Origin: Carallia brachiata
Taxonomy: Eukaryota; Streptophyta; Magnoliopsida; Malpighiales; Rhizophoraceae
NCBI GenBank assembly: GCA_021464245.1
Contig: JADCRB010000007.1
Coordinates: 2,232,532-2,296,531, forward strand
Direction of reading: 5' to 3'
Length of the DNA: 64,000 nt
Of the stretch, positions 53,040 through 64,000 are shown one piece after another. Position numbers and translations under genes: made by a program. Numbering within the stretch: the first letter of the stretch is position 1; each line of letters opens with the position of its first letter. The notes under the pieces were generated by a model. It saw nothing but the letters and a program-made list of their open reading frames with translations. It made no database searches and had not been told where the DNA came from.

Positions 53040-53823
53040 CGAAGGAAGCACAAAGAAAGAACAAGAATAATCAGAAAAAAGGAAACAAAAAAAAAAGCTA
53101 AGAAAATGGACGAATTAATCAAAAAAAAAGAGAATGATGGAAAAATTAAAGAACTCACCAGTTGCCGAAAAAGAGTGTTTTCCGATTGAGACGGCGGTGG
53201 TATCGTTGGTCTGGATGCCTAGCGCCACCCTAATACTTATGCTTACATTTACCTTTTTTTTTTTTTTTTTTTAAATTTAATTTTTACTCTGACAACCGTA
53301 CGACAAAATATTTAAAATTATATAATTATTTTTTATTTTACGATATTAAAAAATAAATAATTTTTTTATAATTAAAATTTTAAAATATTTTGTAATACGT
53401 TTTTTGAGATATTTAGTATTCTTTTTTTTAGTTTGCTTTTTTTCTTAATTTGAATTAAAAAAATTTGTTAAATTGCCAATAAAGATAACGTGTTCTCCAA
53501 TCCACCATTATTACGGTGATAATAATACCGTTATTCCCTTGTCAAAGAAAAATTTAGCGCTAATCTACGTAATTAGCTCAAAAGATTATTTCCTTAAGCA
53601 GCCTAAAACCCTTCCATTGCAGTTTGTACTTTACCCGTGTTCTTAAACCCTAACGAAGAGTGACCGGCACGCTTTTTTTTCATACCCCTGTTCCCTGAGC
53701 TTGACCGGCACGGATATTTTTTTTTTCGTATTTTTCTTCCGTCGACTGGGCTATAGGAATCTAAGGAGACATCGGTGGTGGTACTTCGTATTTTTCTTCT
53801 CCTCTGCGTTCGACCTTTTTCCG
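53000..53823. promoter_or_regulatory. Shared (bidirectional) promoter region of two DUF295 genes
   Basis: About 830 bp separates the two start codons. It contains a telo-box AAACCCTAA (53645-53653) and two GACCGGCACG repeats (53662 and 53703). A diverged copy occupies about 40150-40985. Confidence 0.55.
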
Positions 53824-56676
53824 ATGATGAAACTTCCGACGAGGGCTCTGAAGCAACTGCAGGTACTTGTTTATTATTTTTGCTTTTTCGATACAATGTC
53901 GGTTGTTAATGCAATTATTTGGGCCCCAAACCCCTCAATTTTTTTAGTTGATAGTTGTACCCATTAGGGTCGGTTAGGTTTCGGAATTAACGGATTTAGT
54001 ACTGTGCCCATCTTTCTCCTTTTGTTTATGGATTTTATTCGACTCTGAGAAGATTTTCTTTTCAGTTTTTCTTTTTTTTTTTTAATGAAAAAACCATTCA
54101 ATTTAATTTTTATTAACGTATCAGCAATACCCACAATTCTAAATGCTGAAAGGCTCAATCTTTGTCAAGCGTTGTCCATTATATATATATATATATATAT
54201 ATATAAATGTTGACTGTTTTTTGAGAGGTATTTTGTGCTGCGTTCGAAGAAGGGGTTTCTAATTTTTTAATTGATCCTTAATGACTTCAAGGAATTCTGG
54301 TTGATTATGTTGGATCTGTTGCTCACTGGTTTTAGAAACTTGAAAAGGTTTGAAAACTGCGGTTATATATATATATATGTATAGACACACAAGACTATCA
54401 TTAGTTTTGCGCTATGTTTTAACAATGTCTTCTTTCTTGAGTTGTTATTGTCTTCAATTTGTACATTTTATGCATGTTAATCAGGAGCCCGATCTTGCTT
54501 GTTAGCTGATCTATGGTAGAAATATATTTTTTTGGTCTGTTTTGGTTTCATAAGCATGGCTAAATTATCTTAGGTTAACTGAAAATCAAATTTCTCTTGA
54601 TGATTTTCTGTTGTTGTTCAGAGGTTACAGTTTTGTTCCAACCCTTTAATCATTACTTGCAAAGCTGAGGCAATAAGTTTTTTGTTCACCTGATGTAAGA
54701 TAATCGCTGCTCTGTCTCTAATATATATTCAACGTTGTATTTTGTGGCCGATTTGATCCACCATTGTCTTTAGAGTCTGTATCATCTTCAACATTTTTTT
54801 TGCAATTTTTGGTTTATAAAAGTATGGTTTTGCTTTGAGTCAATCTGGTGGCACCTTGAGAGGAGATGTGCTCCTCGCTGGGTATGGATGGGATTTGATT
54901 GATTTAGGCTTGTCTGTTTGGCTCTGCTGGGATAAATTCCATGTGGATGCCTTTACTGATTGGTTTTTACGCCAATGTCTTTGTTGAACATCTTAGTGAT
55001 CCGTTTCAGATGGTGAACTATTAATGCATACAAACACCAAGGTCATGTTTTTGTTCGTCTGTTAGACAATTTGGCCCAGTTTAGTTTCCCTTATTTTCCT
55101 TCTCTTTATATCTAATAACTGAACCTCTGTTTTTTTTTGGAATTAGCAGATTTCTATGTAGGGTCGTTTAGAGGACAATGCATATATTAGAATTTAGATG
55201 TCTTAGTTGACTCTGTCCTTTTTCAAGCTGGCTTTTTAATTTGGAGCCGAGCTTGCTTATTAGCTGATCTATGGAAGAATTAAACTACTGATTGTTTTGG
55301 TTTCAAAAGCATGATTACATTATCTCAGGTTAAATTAAATCTCTTGTTGCATATTTCTTGTTCTTTTATTAATTGTTATGGTCGCTGCCTGTTTGTTCCT
55401 TATGCAGTATGTTGCAGGTAGAATACCTAAGCTTGCTGGTGCCGCTGCATCTGGTCTCCGGTTCAATTCATCATTTAGTTATATGACAAGTAGGCCTTCT
55501 TATCAGGAGGACCCTCAGTCATCACCAAGGTTGCCACCGCTTGTCGATCACATCACTGATCAAGTTCCACATCTAGTTTTGCCAGCTGTTAAGCATGAAG
55601 CCACTGGTGACATTGTGTATCGTTTTTTTAATCCGATAAACGAGCAAGTTGTTGGCATTAAGAAGAAAACAAGCAGTTTACTACCAAATACTGCTCGCCA
55701 CTTCTGGTCCTCTCATGGTTTGCTGGCCTTTGTTGACTCCTACGACGGTGGGCTGTACCTATGGGCTCCTCCATTTTCTTCCTCACATTTATCTAATGAT
55801 GTCATCAAGCTCCCATCCATCGAATCACTTCCTTGTGTAGTTGGTGTGACTCGAAAGGTGGATGGCTCGGTAGAAAAGTTCAGAATACGGGGAAGGGCAT
55901 CAGAATCTTTCTATTTTAGGGATAGGACACCAGAAAACTACTATCAGTCCCTTGTAAGACAGCTTGCTTTCTCATCGCTTCCATCGTCAGCATTAACGTC
56001 AAGCAATGGTGATTGCACATTTATGGCTATACAAGGTGCAAACGCTGACCTTGCTATCTGTAAGCTTGGAGATAAAACATGGACTGGCTTGGCAGCACCA
56101 TATCCTGACTATGTTTCCATCACATATTGCTTCAAAGACCGACTATTTTATGCCATTAGTTCTTATGGAATGATTGAAGCTTGGGATGTTGATGACCCCT
56201 CTTCTATAAGAAGAATTTCCGTTGACAGGTATATGGATTACCCCATACCCAAGTACATAGGACTTGATGCAACATTGAGGAAGGATAGTGACAAGAAGTA
56301 CTATTTGGTGGAGTCATGTGGAGAAATGTTGCTAGTCATTAGGCATTATTATAAGAACGGGTGCATTATTTCTCACACCAATCAAAACAGCCATCAAACA
56401 GTGAGATTTGACATCTACAAGTTTGATCTGGCATCACCTACAAATTGGACTCATGTGGAAAACTTGCAGGATCGCGCTTTGTTTGTGGGCCTAACTAACC
56501 TGTTTTCTCTTTCTACCAAAAACTTCCCAGGGTTGATGAAAAATTCAATTTACTTTGCAGATGATGAGCGAAATCTTGAACTCTATCCTGATGATGAACC
56601 AACAAGCAGTCATGATATCGGGGTGTTCAACTTAGAAGAAAACAATTTAAGTTTTATCAGCCATTTGGTTCTGTAG
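53824..56676 (+). CDS. DUF295 (KIB1-4 beta-propeller) protein with mitochondrial-type presequence
   Basis: Two exons: 53824-53862 and 55408-56676, joined in phase 0 across a 1.5 kb intron, giving 435 residues. Exon 1 (MMKLPTRALKQLQ) is too short for an ORF scan but ends at a good CAG|GTACTT donor. Exon 2 enters at TATGCAG|TATGTTGCAGG. The joined N-terminus is basic, amphipathic and free of acidic residues (MMKLPTRALKQLQYVAGRIP), typical of mitochondrial import. The DUF295 body includes YRFFNPINEQVVGI, GLLAFVDSYDGGLYLWAP, LPSIESLPCVVGV, DRLFYAISSYGMIEAWDV and YLVESCGEMLLVIRHYY. No F-box. It is a diverged paralogue of the minus-strand neighbour. Biochemical role unknown. Confidence 0.85.
54181..54206. 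repeat. TA microsatellite in DUF295 intron
   Basis: A run of TA dinucleotides; a second shorter run is at 54364-54380. Confidence 0.85.
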
Positions 56677-57927
56677 ACAGTAGCAACGATCCTCCTGCTG
56701 TGTGGATTGCACCTAACATGTGTGGTTAGCAAATGACTTTGATGTATTGCATAGGAAATTCTCGTATGTTTGTTCAGCTCGAGAACCTGTTTCATTGTTG
56801 TTTTGAGATCTTAAATATCGTGCACCCTTATCCCTTCTGTTCATATTCCATTATGCCTCTTAATTGATTTTCTGCCATAACAAATGAGTGGTTCCAGCTT
56901 TAATTTTGGTGTTTTATATGCTTGCCGACAAACGGGAAACATTTAGTCCTAGGTATTGTATGCTGAAATTCATAGTATTCTACGATTACAGATGCTATAT
57001 GCCTCAGTCGGCATTGATCGCAGATCTGATAATAGGTAGACAGAAAAATGGACTCTTATGTTTGCCATTCATCTTTGGGTTATACTGATCCTGGTTCTTG
57101 TATGAAAGGTCATGCAGTATTATCAGAGAAGATGTAAGCTTACAGAACTTGCAAACAGACATAGTAAATCTTTCTGCTTGGGTAGAGTAGCTTGTGAATA
57201 GCACTGGAATGAAGGCAAGGCCTTTCAGCTGAGCTGAATAGTCATGCTGTGATATTGGGAAATTCACGCAATATTATGGCATAGATTTCTACGGCTTCTT
57301 TTAACTTTTAAACTTGGTAATCGTCTAATCTGGATAGCTTTGGTAGCATATTCTTATTAAGATGAGAGTTCAACTTGTGCCAGTTTTTCTCTATTCTTTT
57401 GCGCTGAATCTGATTCCTTGTCAGTGCTTATGGGATGCATGTCACTACCATGTGATGAAGTCTGTGTTCGCCCATGTCTTTAAGGGAGCCCCAAATTGGC
57501 TTAATATTCTGCCCCTATTGGGGCGACTCAGCAACATCCAGGCAAGTCCTAATACTGCATAGTTTGGTTTCTAGCCTATTCTGAACAGCTAGATAGTCTC
57601 AAGGTCTCTTTACTTGATTTCTACGCTGTACATACATTCCAAACTAGCTTTCTAAAGAAAAGAACAGCTGAAAAGTGCGGAATATGATCCCAAAACCATC
57701 ATATCCTTTTGAAAAACTTAGTAAAGTGCTCGTGAGCTTTACTCTTTGAGAAAATTTATTAGGAATCTTAGCCGAAATGTCCCATCAGATTTTCTGGCAA
57801 TTTCCAAAAGGTTTTCACACAAGAAACACGATGATTGGCTTCATTAGGCGCTGTGGTACATAAATTGGTTGTTACTGGGAAGCTGCTTCAATTCAAGCCT
57901 TTCTCCTCCATATTGGATCCTGAGCAG
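56677..57927. other. Intergenic region downstream of DUF295
   Basis: 3' flank of the DUF295 gene and upstream region of the next gene. Short ORFs show no family resemblance. Confidence 0.5.
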
Positions 57928-57934
57928 TATAAAA
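57928..57934 (+). promoter_or_regulatory. TATA box
   Basis: TATAAAA about 55 bp upstream of the ATG at 57989. This supports that ATG over the in-frame one at 57869, which would be upstream of transcription. Confidence 0.45.
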
Positions 57935-57988
57935 CCTAACTCCTTTGGCTATCCTGAGTTGCGATTGGCTTACGCACAATTTCACCTC

Positions 57989-58672
57989 ATGGAAAAGAAG
58001 GAGAATAAGAATAGCTGCCCTAAGGATGCTTGTGAAGGCTGCTGTCCTGTTGTCCAAGCGGTTCGTCACGTGTCACGTAGAGCACAAGGGCCTAGACCTG
58101 CTAGCCCTGCTCCAAGTTCTTCACCACCAACCCCTGTGAAAAATATTGATACTGCATCCAAACCAGGCGCATCAAAGCATCAAAAATCGATGGAAGCCGC
58201 TCAAATCCATTCCCATAACAAACAGAAAAATGGGGAAGCAGCTGGAGTGGTTCCCATCATCTTTGAGTATTCAAGCCAGCAGCTGCAACCGAGCGAGAAA
58301 ACAGAGCCTGCAGCCTCCAACGGACAAGTTGCCCATGATGCTGTGCAGAATTCTCGCCAGGGAAAAAGGGACAAATCCAAATATGAAGCACCTCCTCATG
58401 TCAACACGGAAGAAGGTAAGAAATTTGGAGTGCACATTGAGGATAGTTTTACTGACTATATCAATCGTGCTAAAATAAAGCTTAGGACAATGTCTCGCTC
58501 TGGCGACCATGAAGAGAATGCATCAGGAATAGATCAAAAGAAGGCCTCAGGGAAAGATCACAAAGACAATGCCCCTGTGAAAGATAAGTTTGCAGAGTAT
58601 ATAAATCGTGCCAAGATTAAGATCAGGAGTACCTCAGGCATTGGTGTCGGAAAAAATAACTCATCCAAGTGA
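57989..58672 (+). CDS. Small plant protein of unknown function with repeated (D/E)YINRAKIK motif
   Basis: A single exon of 227 residues from MEKKENKNSCPKD. The frame is open from 57869, adding 40 residues if an earlier start is used. Seen: an N-terminal Cys cluster (CPKDACEGCC), a Pro/Ser-rich stretch (ASPAPSSSPPTP), and two near-identical C-terminal segments, FTDYINRAKIKLRTMS and FAEYINRAKIKIRSTS, separated by a Lys/Asp/His-rich linker. The protein is highly hydrophilic and probably disordered. Duplicated YINRAK-type motifs occur in uncharacterised plant proteins I recall, but I assign no function. A TATA box at 57928 fits the chosen start. Confidence 0.65.
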   Translation: MEKKENKNSCPKDACEGCCPVVQAVRHVSRRAQGPRPASPAPSSSPPTPVKNIDTASKPGASKHQKSMEAAQIHSHNKQKNGEAAGVVPIIFEYSSQQLQPSEKTEPAASNGQVAHDAVQNSRQGKRDKSKYEAPPHVNTEEGKKFGVHIEDSFTDYINRAKIKLRTMSRSGDHEENASGIDQKKASGKDHKDNAPVKDKFAEYINRAKIKIRSTSGIGVGKNNSSK

Positions 58673-61600
58673 AGATCACGAGACCACCACGAACAAAACC
58701 TGGCGGCATCAACTTCGCATTACAATACAATAATTTGATAAATAATATTGGTTTTGTTGTTTTGATTGCTGTGAGTGAGTGGTGCATCTTCTTTGTTTGT
58801 GGATTTATACATATGCTCAAGTCTGTGCTTGGTTTAACTTTCTTATTGATGAAATAATGTTATAATCTATTTGTTACAAAAAATGAAGAGATATTATTTA
58901 TATAAATAACTCTAATTACCAATGATCTTGACTGATAGTTTTCAGAATTGAAGTACTCGAGTTTGAGTCTCAACTAAAGCCAATTGATAAAAGGACAAAG
59001 ATTATCTTTACCACAAAAACAACAATTATTTGTCTTATTTGCATATTGCAACCTACTCCAAAATGAAAGTACATTATGATTTATGAGTTAGTGCACTTTT
59101 CAAACACAGAGTTTTGCATGCCCATTTAATACTTACTATGTCCATACGGAAGGGCTTTTTTTTTTTTTTTTGGGTCATATGCTGAAGGTAATTTTGATGG
59201 TAATTTTGCTCCTAAGTCGTGAGGAAAATGAGACACAGGCGGTTGGGAAGCAGGTTAGCAGGAAGGATGAAAGCCGCAGTTGAGTGTCCCTTATTAATCG
59301 AAGCTTATGGATAAGCCCGAAAGGCTTCTGGAAAAGGCCACTGATGTTCCACAAATAATAAGCCCATTAACGTGGACCGATTATTAAGGCCTTTGGGAAG
59401 CCCAAAAGGCTTCTGGTTAAAAGGGCCCATCTTTTAATTTGCTGGCCCAATTGCGATATAACACAATTTAGTATTAAAAATTAATATACAAAAATATCAC
59501 TAATTTTTTTTACCTTAGTACTAACTTAAAAAAATGATAGTTTATCTCTTAAAAATTATTTTATAATGAATATAGCATTTCATTATACTCTTGTGAACGG
59601 AATTTGTCTGTCTCGATAAATGGTTATCGAGACACAGAAATTCAATTTAGGAAATAACATAACGTGTTAAATTTGTTACTAAAAATTGAAAGAGGATAAA
59701 TTATTACTTTTTAAAATTGATGTTAAATTTGTTACTTTATATAAAATTAGTAATTTTTTTTGTAGATTAACCCTACTATTAAAGGGGAAAGAAACATTAT
59801 TGGGCATAATTACTGGGTTAGTTGGTACTGAAGAATTCATATTTGTAGTTTTGAAATTTCGGATTTTAATCCCAAAAAAAGATTATGAGTGAGATTAATC
59901 GCTCTGACCTAATAAATCTCTTAATTGAAATAATAATAATAATAATAATAATAATAACTGAATCAACTCTACAGATAATGACAAATTGGTATTGCCATAG
60001 TTTCCAAAGGTACGACTAACAGGTGACGAATAGGTCGATGCAAATTAAGCACTCAAACCATCAAACTCCGTCTTGTTACAGCTTGCCATGCCTCTGGCAT
60101 TGGTGGACCATATTTAGAAATCTCAGAATTGGGTTATTTACATAACGTCGATTTCTTTTAGCCAATCCCGAACTGTCCACCTTTTTGTTTCTAGTTCTAT
60201 GTCAATTTCCATCCAAGTTGATTTGTCCACAATTTGCATTTTTCGCTGCTTAATTTGCAATATAAAGTACAATTTACAGCTAGGAGTGTCTTTTTCTTCC
60301 AAGTTGGGCAATTTTGTTTTTAGACCGATTCAATCTAAGCGGCCTGTGATGATATTATTACACTACTACATCTGTCTTTTCAAGGAAAATCAAGATTCAC
60401 ATGAACTTCTAGAAAGTTGAATCTTCACACCAACAACATATTCTCCTACCATTTTCTTTTTGTTGTTTTTTCATGTATTATACGCAAAGGTCAAAACCCC
60501 CAGCTCACGATAACAACCATACACTATCATGGTATGGACTAAATATGTTTCTCGATGGCATGTGGTCAGTTTTGTCTTCAAATTGAATGAATGCTCAAAT
60601 ATTTTAGTGAAGAAGTGCTGCGGCCATAAACTAGGTTTAAAGTCAAATCCAATATCTAAGAATTCCTTGACCAATAGTTGTAAATTTTATTTATTTGTTT
60701 ATTTTTTGTTCCATAACAATCGTAAATTCAATGCAATGGCATTCTGGCTCCTTTTCAACTCACATTGACGCCATTCTTCAGGCGTAACACTTGCCAACTG
60801 GGCTAAAAATTTTGGAATAACGGTCCCTATGTGTTTTTGTCGCGGTTTTATGGGTGTGTATGCATGAAAAAGATTATTCTATTTCTCTGCGTTTAAATTT
60901 GTGCAATTTGTGCAAATTTATTCAAGCGGTTCCTTGAAACAAAACGTGGAATTAAGAGAAGAGGAAAATAATTGTTCCAAGTAAGCACTCTAATCTTTAA
61001 ATTTGGGTGAGATCAGAGATTTGACATTTTCACTTATAAAAAAATACTCTATTCTTCAATCTAACTAGACCAATATAAGAAAGTTATTCGATTTCAAAAG
61101 CCCATAATATTTTCCATGGAGAATATCTCATGGAAATGAACTTAAATTAGAGACAAACACAACATTATCCTCTTTTTTTTCTCCCCCTCCTTGTCTTTCG
61201 TCATCTATTCTGAGAGTTAAGATATTAGTTTTATTCTCCACATGACCAAGTAACATAAAAATTCTCCAAAATTTGAATAAAAAAAGAAAGGAGAGTTCCA
61301 CATAATTCATATTTGATCAGAAAGAACCAATTGATCGATCTTTATAACCATGATGTGATAAATAAAGCATTCGTAATCCTCACAAGCACGACTCGATGCT
61401 TCACATTCACATCATCACATGATAAAAGGCAATCCAAAAAGCGAGACTTTTTATTAAGCCAAACATCCCGCAATGAGCCCATGACTTTCTTGACCTTTTC
61501 TATCGTTAAAGCTTAACTTTCACGCAATTAGCTAAAATACAATTTTCATATATGATATGTGATATTGATAACCACCATTAGATCCACAAAGTCCCAATAA

Positions 61601-63069
61601 CTGTTGCATCACCTCACACATCTCTATTTTTGTTCCAGTTCACCATATCCATATATCCAATTAAGGTCTAGGTTGAATGAAATAACCAAAAAAAAAAAAA
61701 GGGTAGGCTGGTTGCTGTGTAAATTGAAAATTTTCTTGTTAATAATTCCTTTATTTTTTGAAAAAAAAAAGCCTTAAATTAATCATAAAACCTATAACTT
61801 TATGAGATAGAGGAGAGATTGATCTCATAAATTATATCTTTTTTACAATTCTTCGCGATAAAATTATAAAATATTGCTTCTACTTTCTAGTTTATTTAAC
61901 CAAAAAAAATGAGGAAATTGATTTTTTCCCTTCCATTTCAAATGTGGCTTTTTTTTTCTTATGAAAACAATAATCAACATGGAAACGGATGCTGATACAA
62001 GTAGAGCTCCAATTTGCAAGAAGGAGCAAAAGAAGGGTTTAAAATGCATTTGACTTTCTATGTGGCTATTTATGGTGGTACGTGGTTGAGGGTCATCTGG
62101 TAGTCTACATCCAATTGGTGCACATTTAAGGGCACTTTCAACATGGACCTCTTAAGTGCACCTTGACTTTTTTTTTTTTTTTTTTTCTAAGATAGTTGAT
62201 GGAGTAAGGGCTTTCTCTGGTCGGTAACCCTACTTAGTTCAATCTGATCGATTTTTGAGGTGAGAGAGATAAAAGTTTACAAAATTAAAATATTGGGTTA
62301 CATTATAACGAATATAATTAATGATAAGATAAGAACTATGTAATGAACAGTTATAATAGTGCAATATTTTACCCACATCTAGCTTGAGTCAAAAGCTCAT
62401 CTCTAGTAAATGGCCACATAACATGATTGCTTTTTATTTCCGATTCTGGTTGTCATAAAAGATGAACCTAATAAAGTTAAAGCTAATCCAACTCTCCAAT
62501 GGCGTTGCCTTCCACTTAAAATGGAAATTGGGATGCTTTTGTCGTCTTTTTAACAAACAAAAACTTCGCCGTCTTTATTCTACAACATGCAAAGGAAAGT
62601 GAAACGTGCAACGCATAATTCTAATCTCAAGGTTATTCGTTGATGCTGTTTTCATCTAATACATATTTTTCTAAGACAAGAAAGCATCTTGATTTTAATG
62701 TACGAGTATTTGGAGTATTTTTTAGCTTCCGGGGGAGAGAAGGTGAAACTATTTTGAAATTAACTAACTAACGCTTGCCTTATAAAAAATCGATGTAACT
62801 GTTTCCTCAATTTAATTATAAAGGCCTTAGTTAGCATAATTGATTCCGATAGAAAGTCTTACCTAAAAATTAATAGGTGACGCTAATTTCAAATTTATAG
62901 TCAAAAAATGAAAAAATTAGGTGACAAGTCAGTGAGTATGTGCTAACATGACGTAATTTAGTAAAAAAATCTTTAAAAAAAAAAAAATGAACCGTTAGAT
63001 AGATTATTTATCTATCATATACTTCTCACTGTATTGTTATTGTTACGTAGTTAAGTAAACAAAAAAATT

Positions 63070-63075
<6 letters not shown>

Positions 63076-63104
<29 letters not shown>
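63076..63104. repeat. TA microsatellite
   Basis: Continuous TA dinucleotides, preceded by a short CA run. Confidence 0.9.
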
Positions 63105-63288
63105 CCAAAAAAGAAAATTCCACCGCGTACTTGCTTCTTTCATTCTGTCTCTCTACCGTATCAATGAGTGGCGTAAAAAACAATACTGAAATTTTATTAA
63201 ACTGCAAATGTCTTTCACTTTATTCCACCCCAAAGCAACAAACGCTTTCTAAACCCCCTTTTAACAGAAGTACGGAGAGTTTTGATCA

Positions 63289-63315
63289 TAGAGAGAGAGA
63301 GAGAGAGAGAGAGAG
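63289..63315. repeat. GA microsatellite
   Basis: Uninterrupted AG/GA dinucleotides. Confidence 0.9.
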
Positions 63316-64000
63316 CTGGAGAGTGGCTCGAAGCTCCCGCGTTAAATATAAAGCTTAATGTTTTTTCGTAAGTTGTAATGCCGTAAGAGGCAAAATGGAG
63401 GAGGTGGCTTAATCGGCCAGCCGAGCTTCAGTTACATAAACTGATGCATTTATTAAAGGCTCTGTAGGAAACTGCATTTAGTTACATATCTAAGTTTAAA
63501 TTTAAAATTTATTCATTAGACGAATCAAACATGATTAACTCTGAATCGTTAAGGCTGTGAAAAGATTGACAATAAGTTCATCAATAATATTGGTAGACTC
63601 AATTAATTTACTATTTTATTAGTTGAAAAGGAAAGAAGAAATAAATTAACATGTAAGTACAGTTAAAAAATTTATATATAATATAAATATTAACATTTTA
63701 AATAAGACGTAGAGATAAGACGTGATATCTAAAAAATTTATTAAGTGTTATTTATTTGTTCTTTCAAGCAATCGATCTTAAATTTTACACATAACATAAT
63801 AAAATCTATTTTCAACTAAATAGAGGTGTGCTTACTTCAACTCAAATTTATTTATTTTTTTAGGCTTATTTACTAAACTATATCATAACCAATTTTTTGC
63901 AGGTTTGATTATAAAATAGATGAAATATGAATGATCATATGCCAAAATTTCACTCAGGCTGACTGGTTCACAGTCCTGCGGGAAGTATCGACTCTGTGGT

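Larger units (their letters stand above)
58673..64000. other. AT-rich region without a recognisable gene
   Basis: No ORF here resembles a known family. It contains an AAT microsatellite (59930-59956), a TA microsatellite (63076-63104), a GA microsatellite (63289-63315) and a cluster of AAGCCCA/GGCCCA-type motifs with a 19-bp direct repeat (59305-59455). Confidence 0.6.

Noticed and set aside
52995..53051. Upstream start of the DUF295 minus-strand frame (poly-Phe N-terminus)
   Set aside because: The extra residues come from an A-run, and an acceptor-like AG lies just before the Met at 52994.
61864..62049. Minus-strand ORF with a hydrophobic segment
   Set aside because: Short, no start context or homologue recognised; consistent with chance in AT-rich DNA.

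Overview
The window is nuclear DNA of a dicot-type flowering plant. It has split genes with GT-AG introns, AT-rich intergenic DNA, plant-specific protein families (PALE CRESS, MED33/REF4, OSCA channels, GDSL lipases, DUF295 proteins), a plant Ty3/gypsy-type element and several MITE-like foldback elements. The species cannot be named from sequence alone. All functional calls come from recognising conserved protein sequence; no search was run.

Layout, left to right. The 3' part of an OSCA/CSC1-type stress-gated cation channel gene (+, 1-2808) converges on PALE CRESS (-, 6195-3590, six exons). A repeat-rich gap follows, then MED33/REF4 (-, 17337-9746, twelve exons). A 5.8 kb gap with a LINE-like insertion and three related foldback MITEs leads to a dienelactone hydrolase-family gene (+, 23106-25582). 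Next come a gene of unknown function with a C-terminal membrane-type domain (+, 28106-32507) and mitochondrial EF-Tu (+, 34952-39076). A duplicated region (39.3-41.8 kb) includes a decayed copy of the DUF295 promoter region. A GDSL esterase/lipase gene (+, 42932-50909) is split by a 6.4 kb LTR retrotransposon on the minus strand. Two DUF295 genes are arranged head to head (52994-51624 minus; 53824-56676 plus). A small gene with repeated DYINRAKIK-type motifs lies at 57989-58672. The last 5.3 kb shows no convincing gene.

The most unusual object is the retrotransposon at 43336-49722. It has complete LTRs with a perfect 5-bp target duplication (GTGGA) and a gag-like ORF, but no visible pol. Between gag and its 3' LTR it carries a WUSCHEL-related homeobox sequence with homeodomain, WUS-box and EAR-like motif. 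It landed exactly on the intron 1/exon 2 boundary of the GDSL gene. The LTR end (..TTTACA) plus the first G of the target duplication rebuilds a splice acceptor that keeps the GDSL frame open.

Several otherwise well-conserved genes (OSCA, MED33 twice, the unknown gene, EF-Tu leader, and gag and WOX in the element) show single-base frame breaks, while neighbours are intact. This points to base-level assembly errors at least as much as to gene decay. From memory, the gene order PALE CRESS - MED33 - dienelactone hydrolase matches two Arabidopsis paralogous loci, each keeping part of it.
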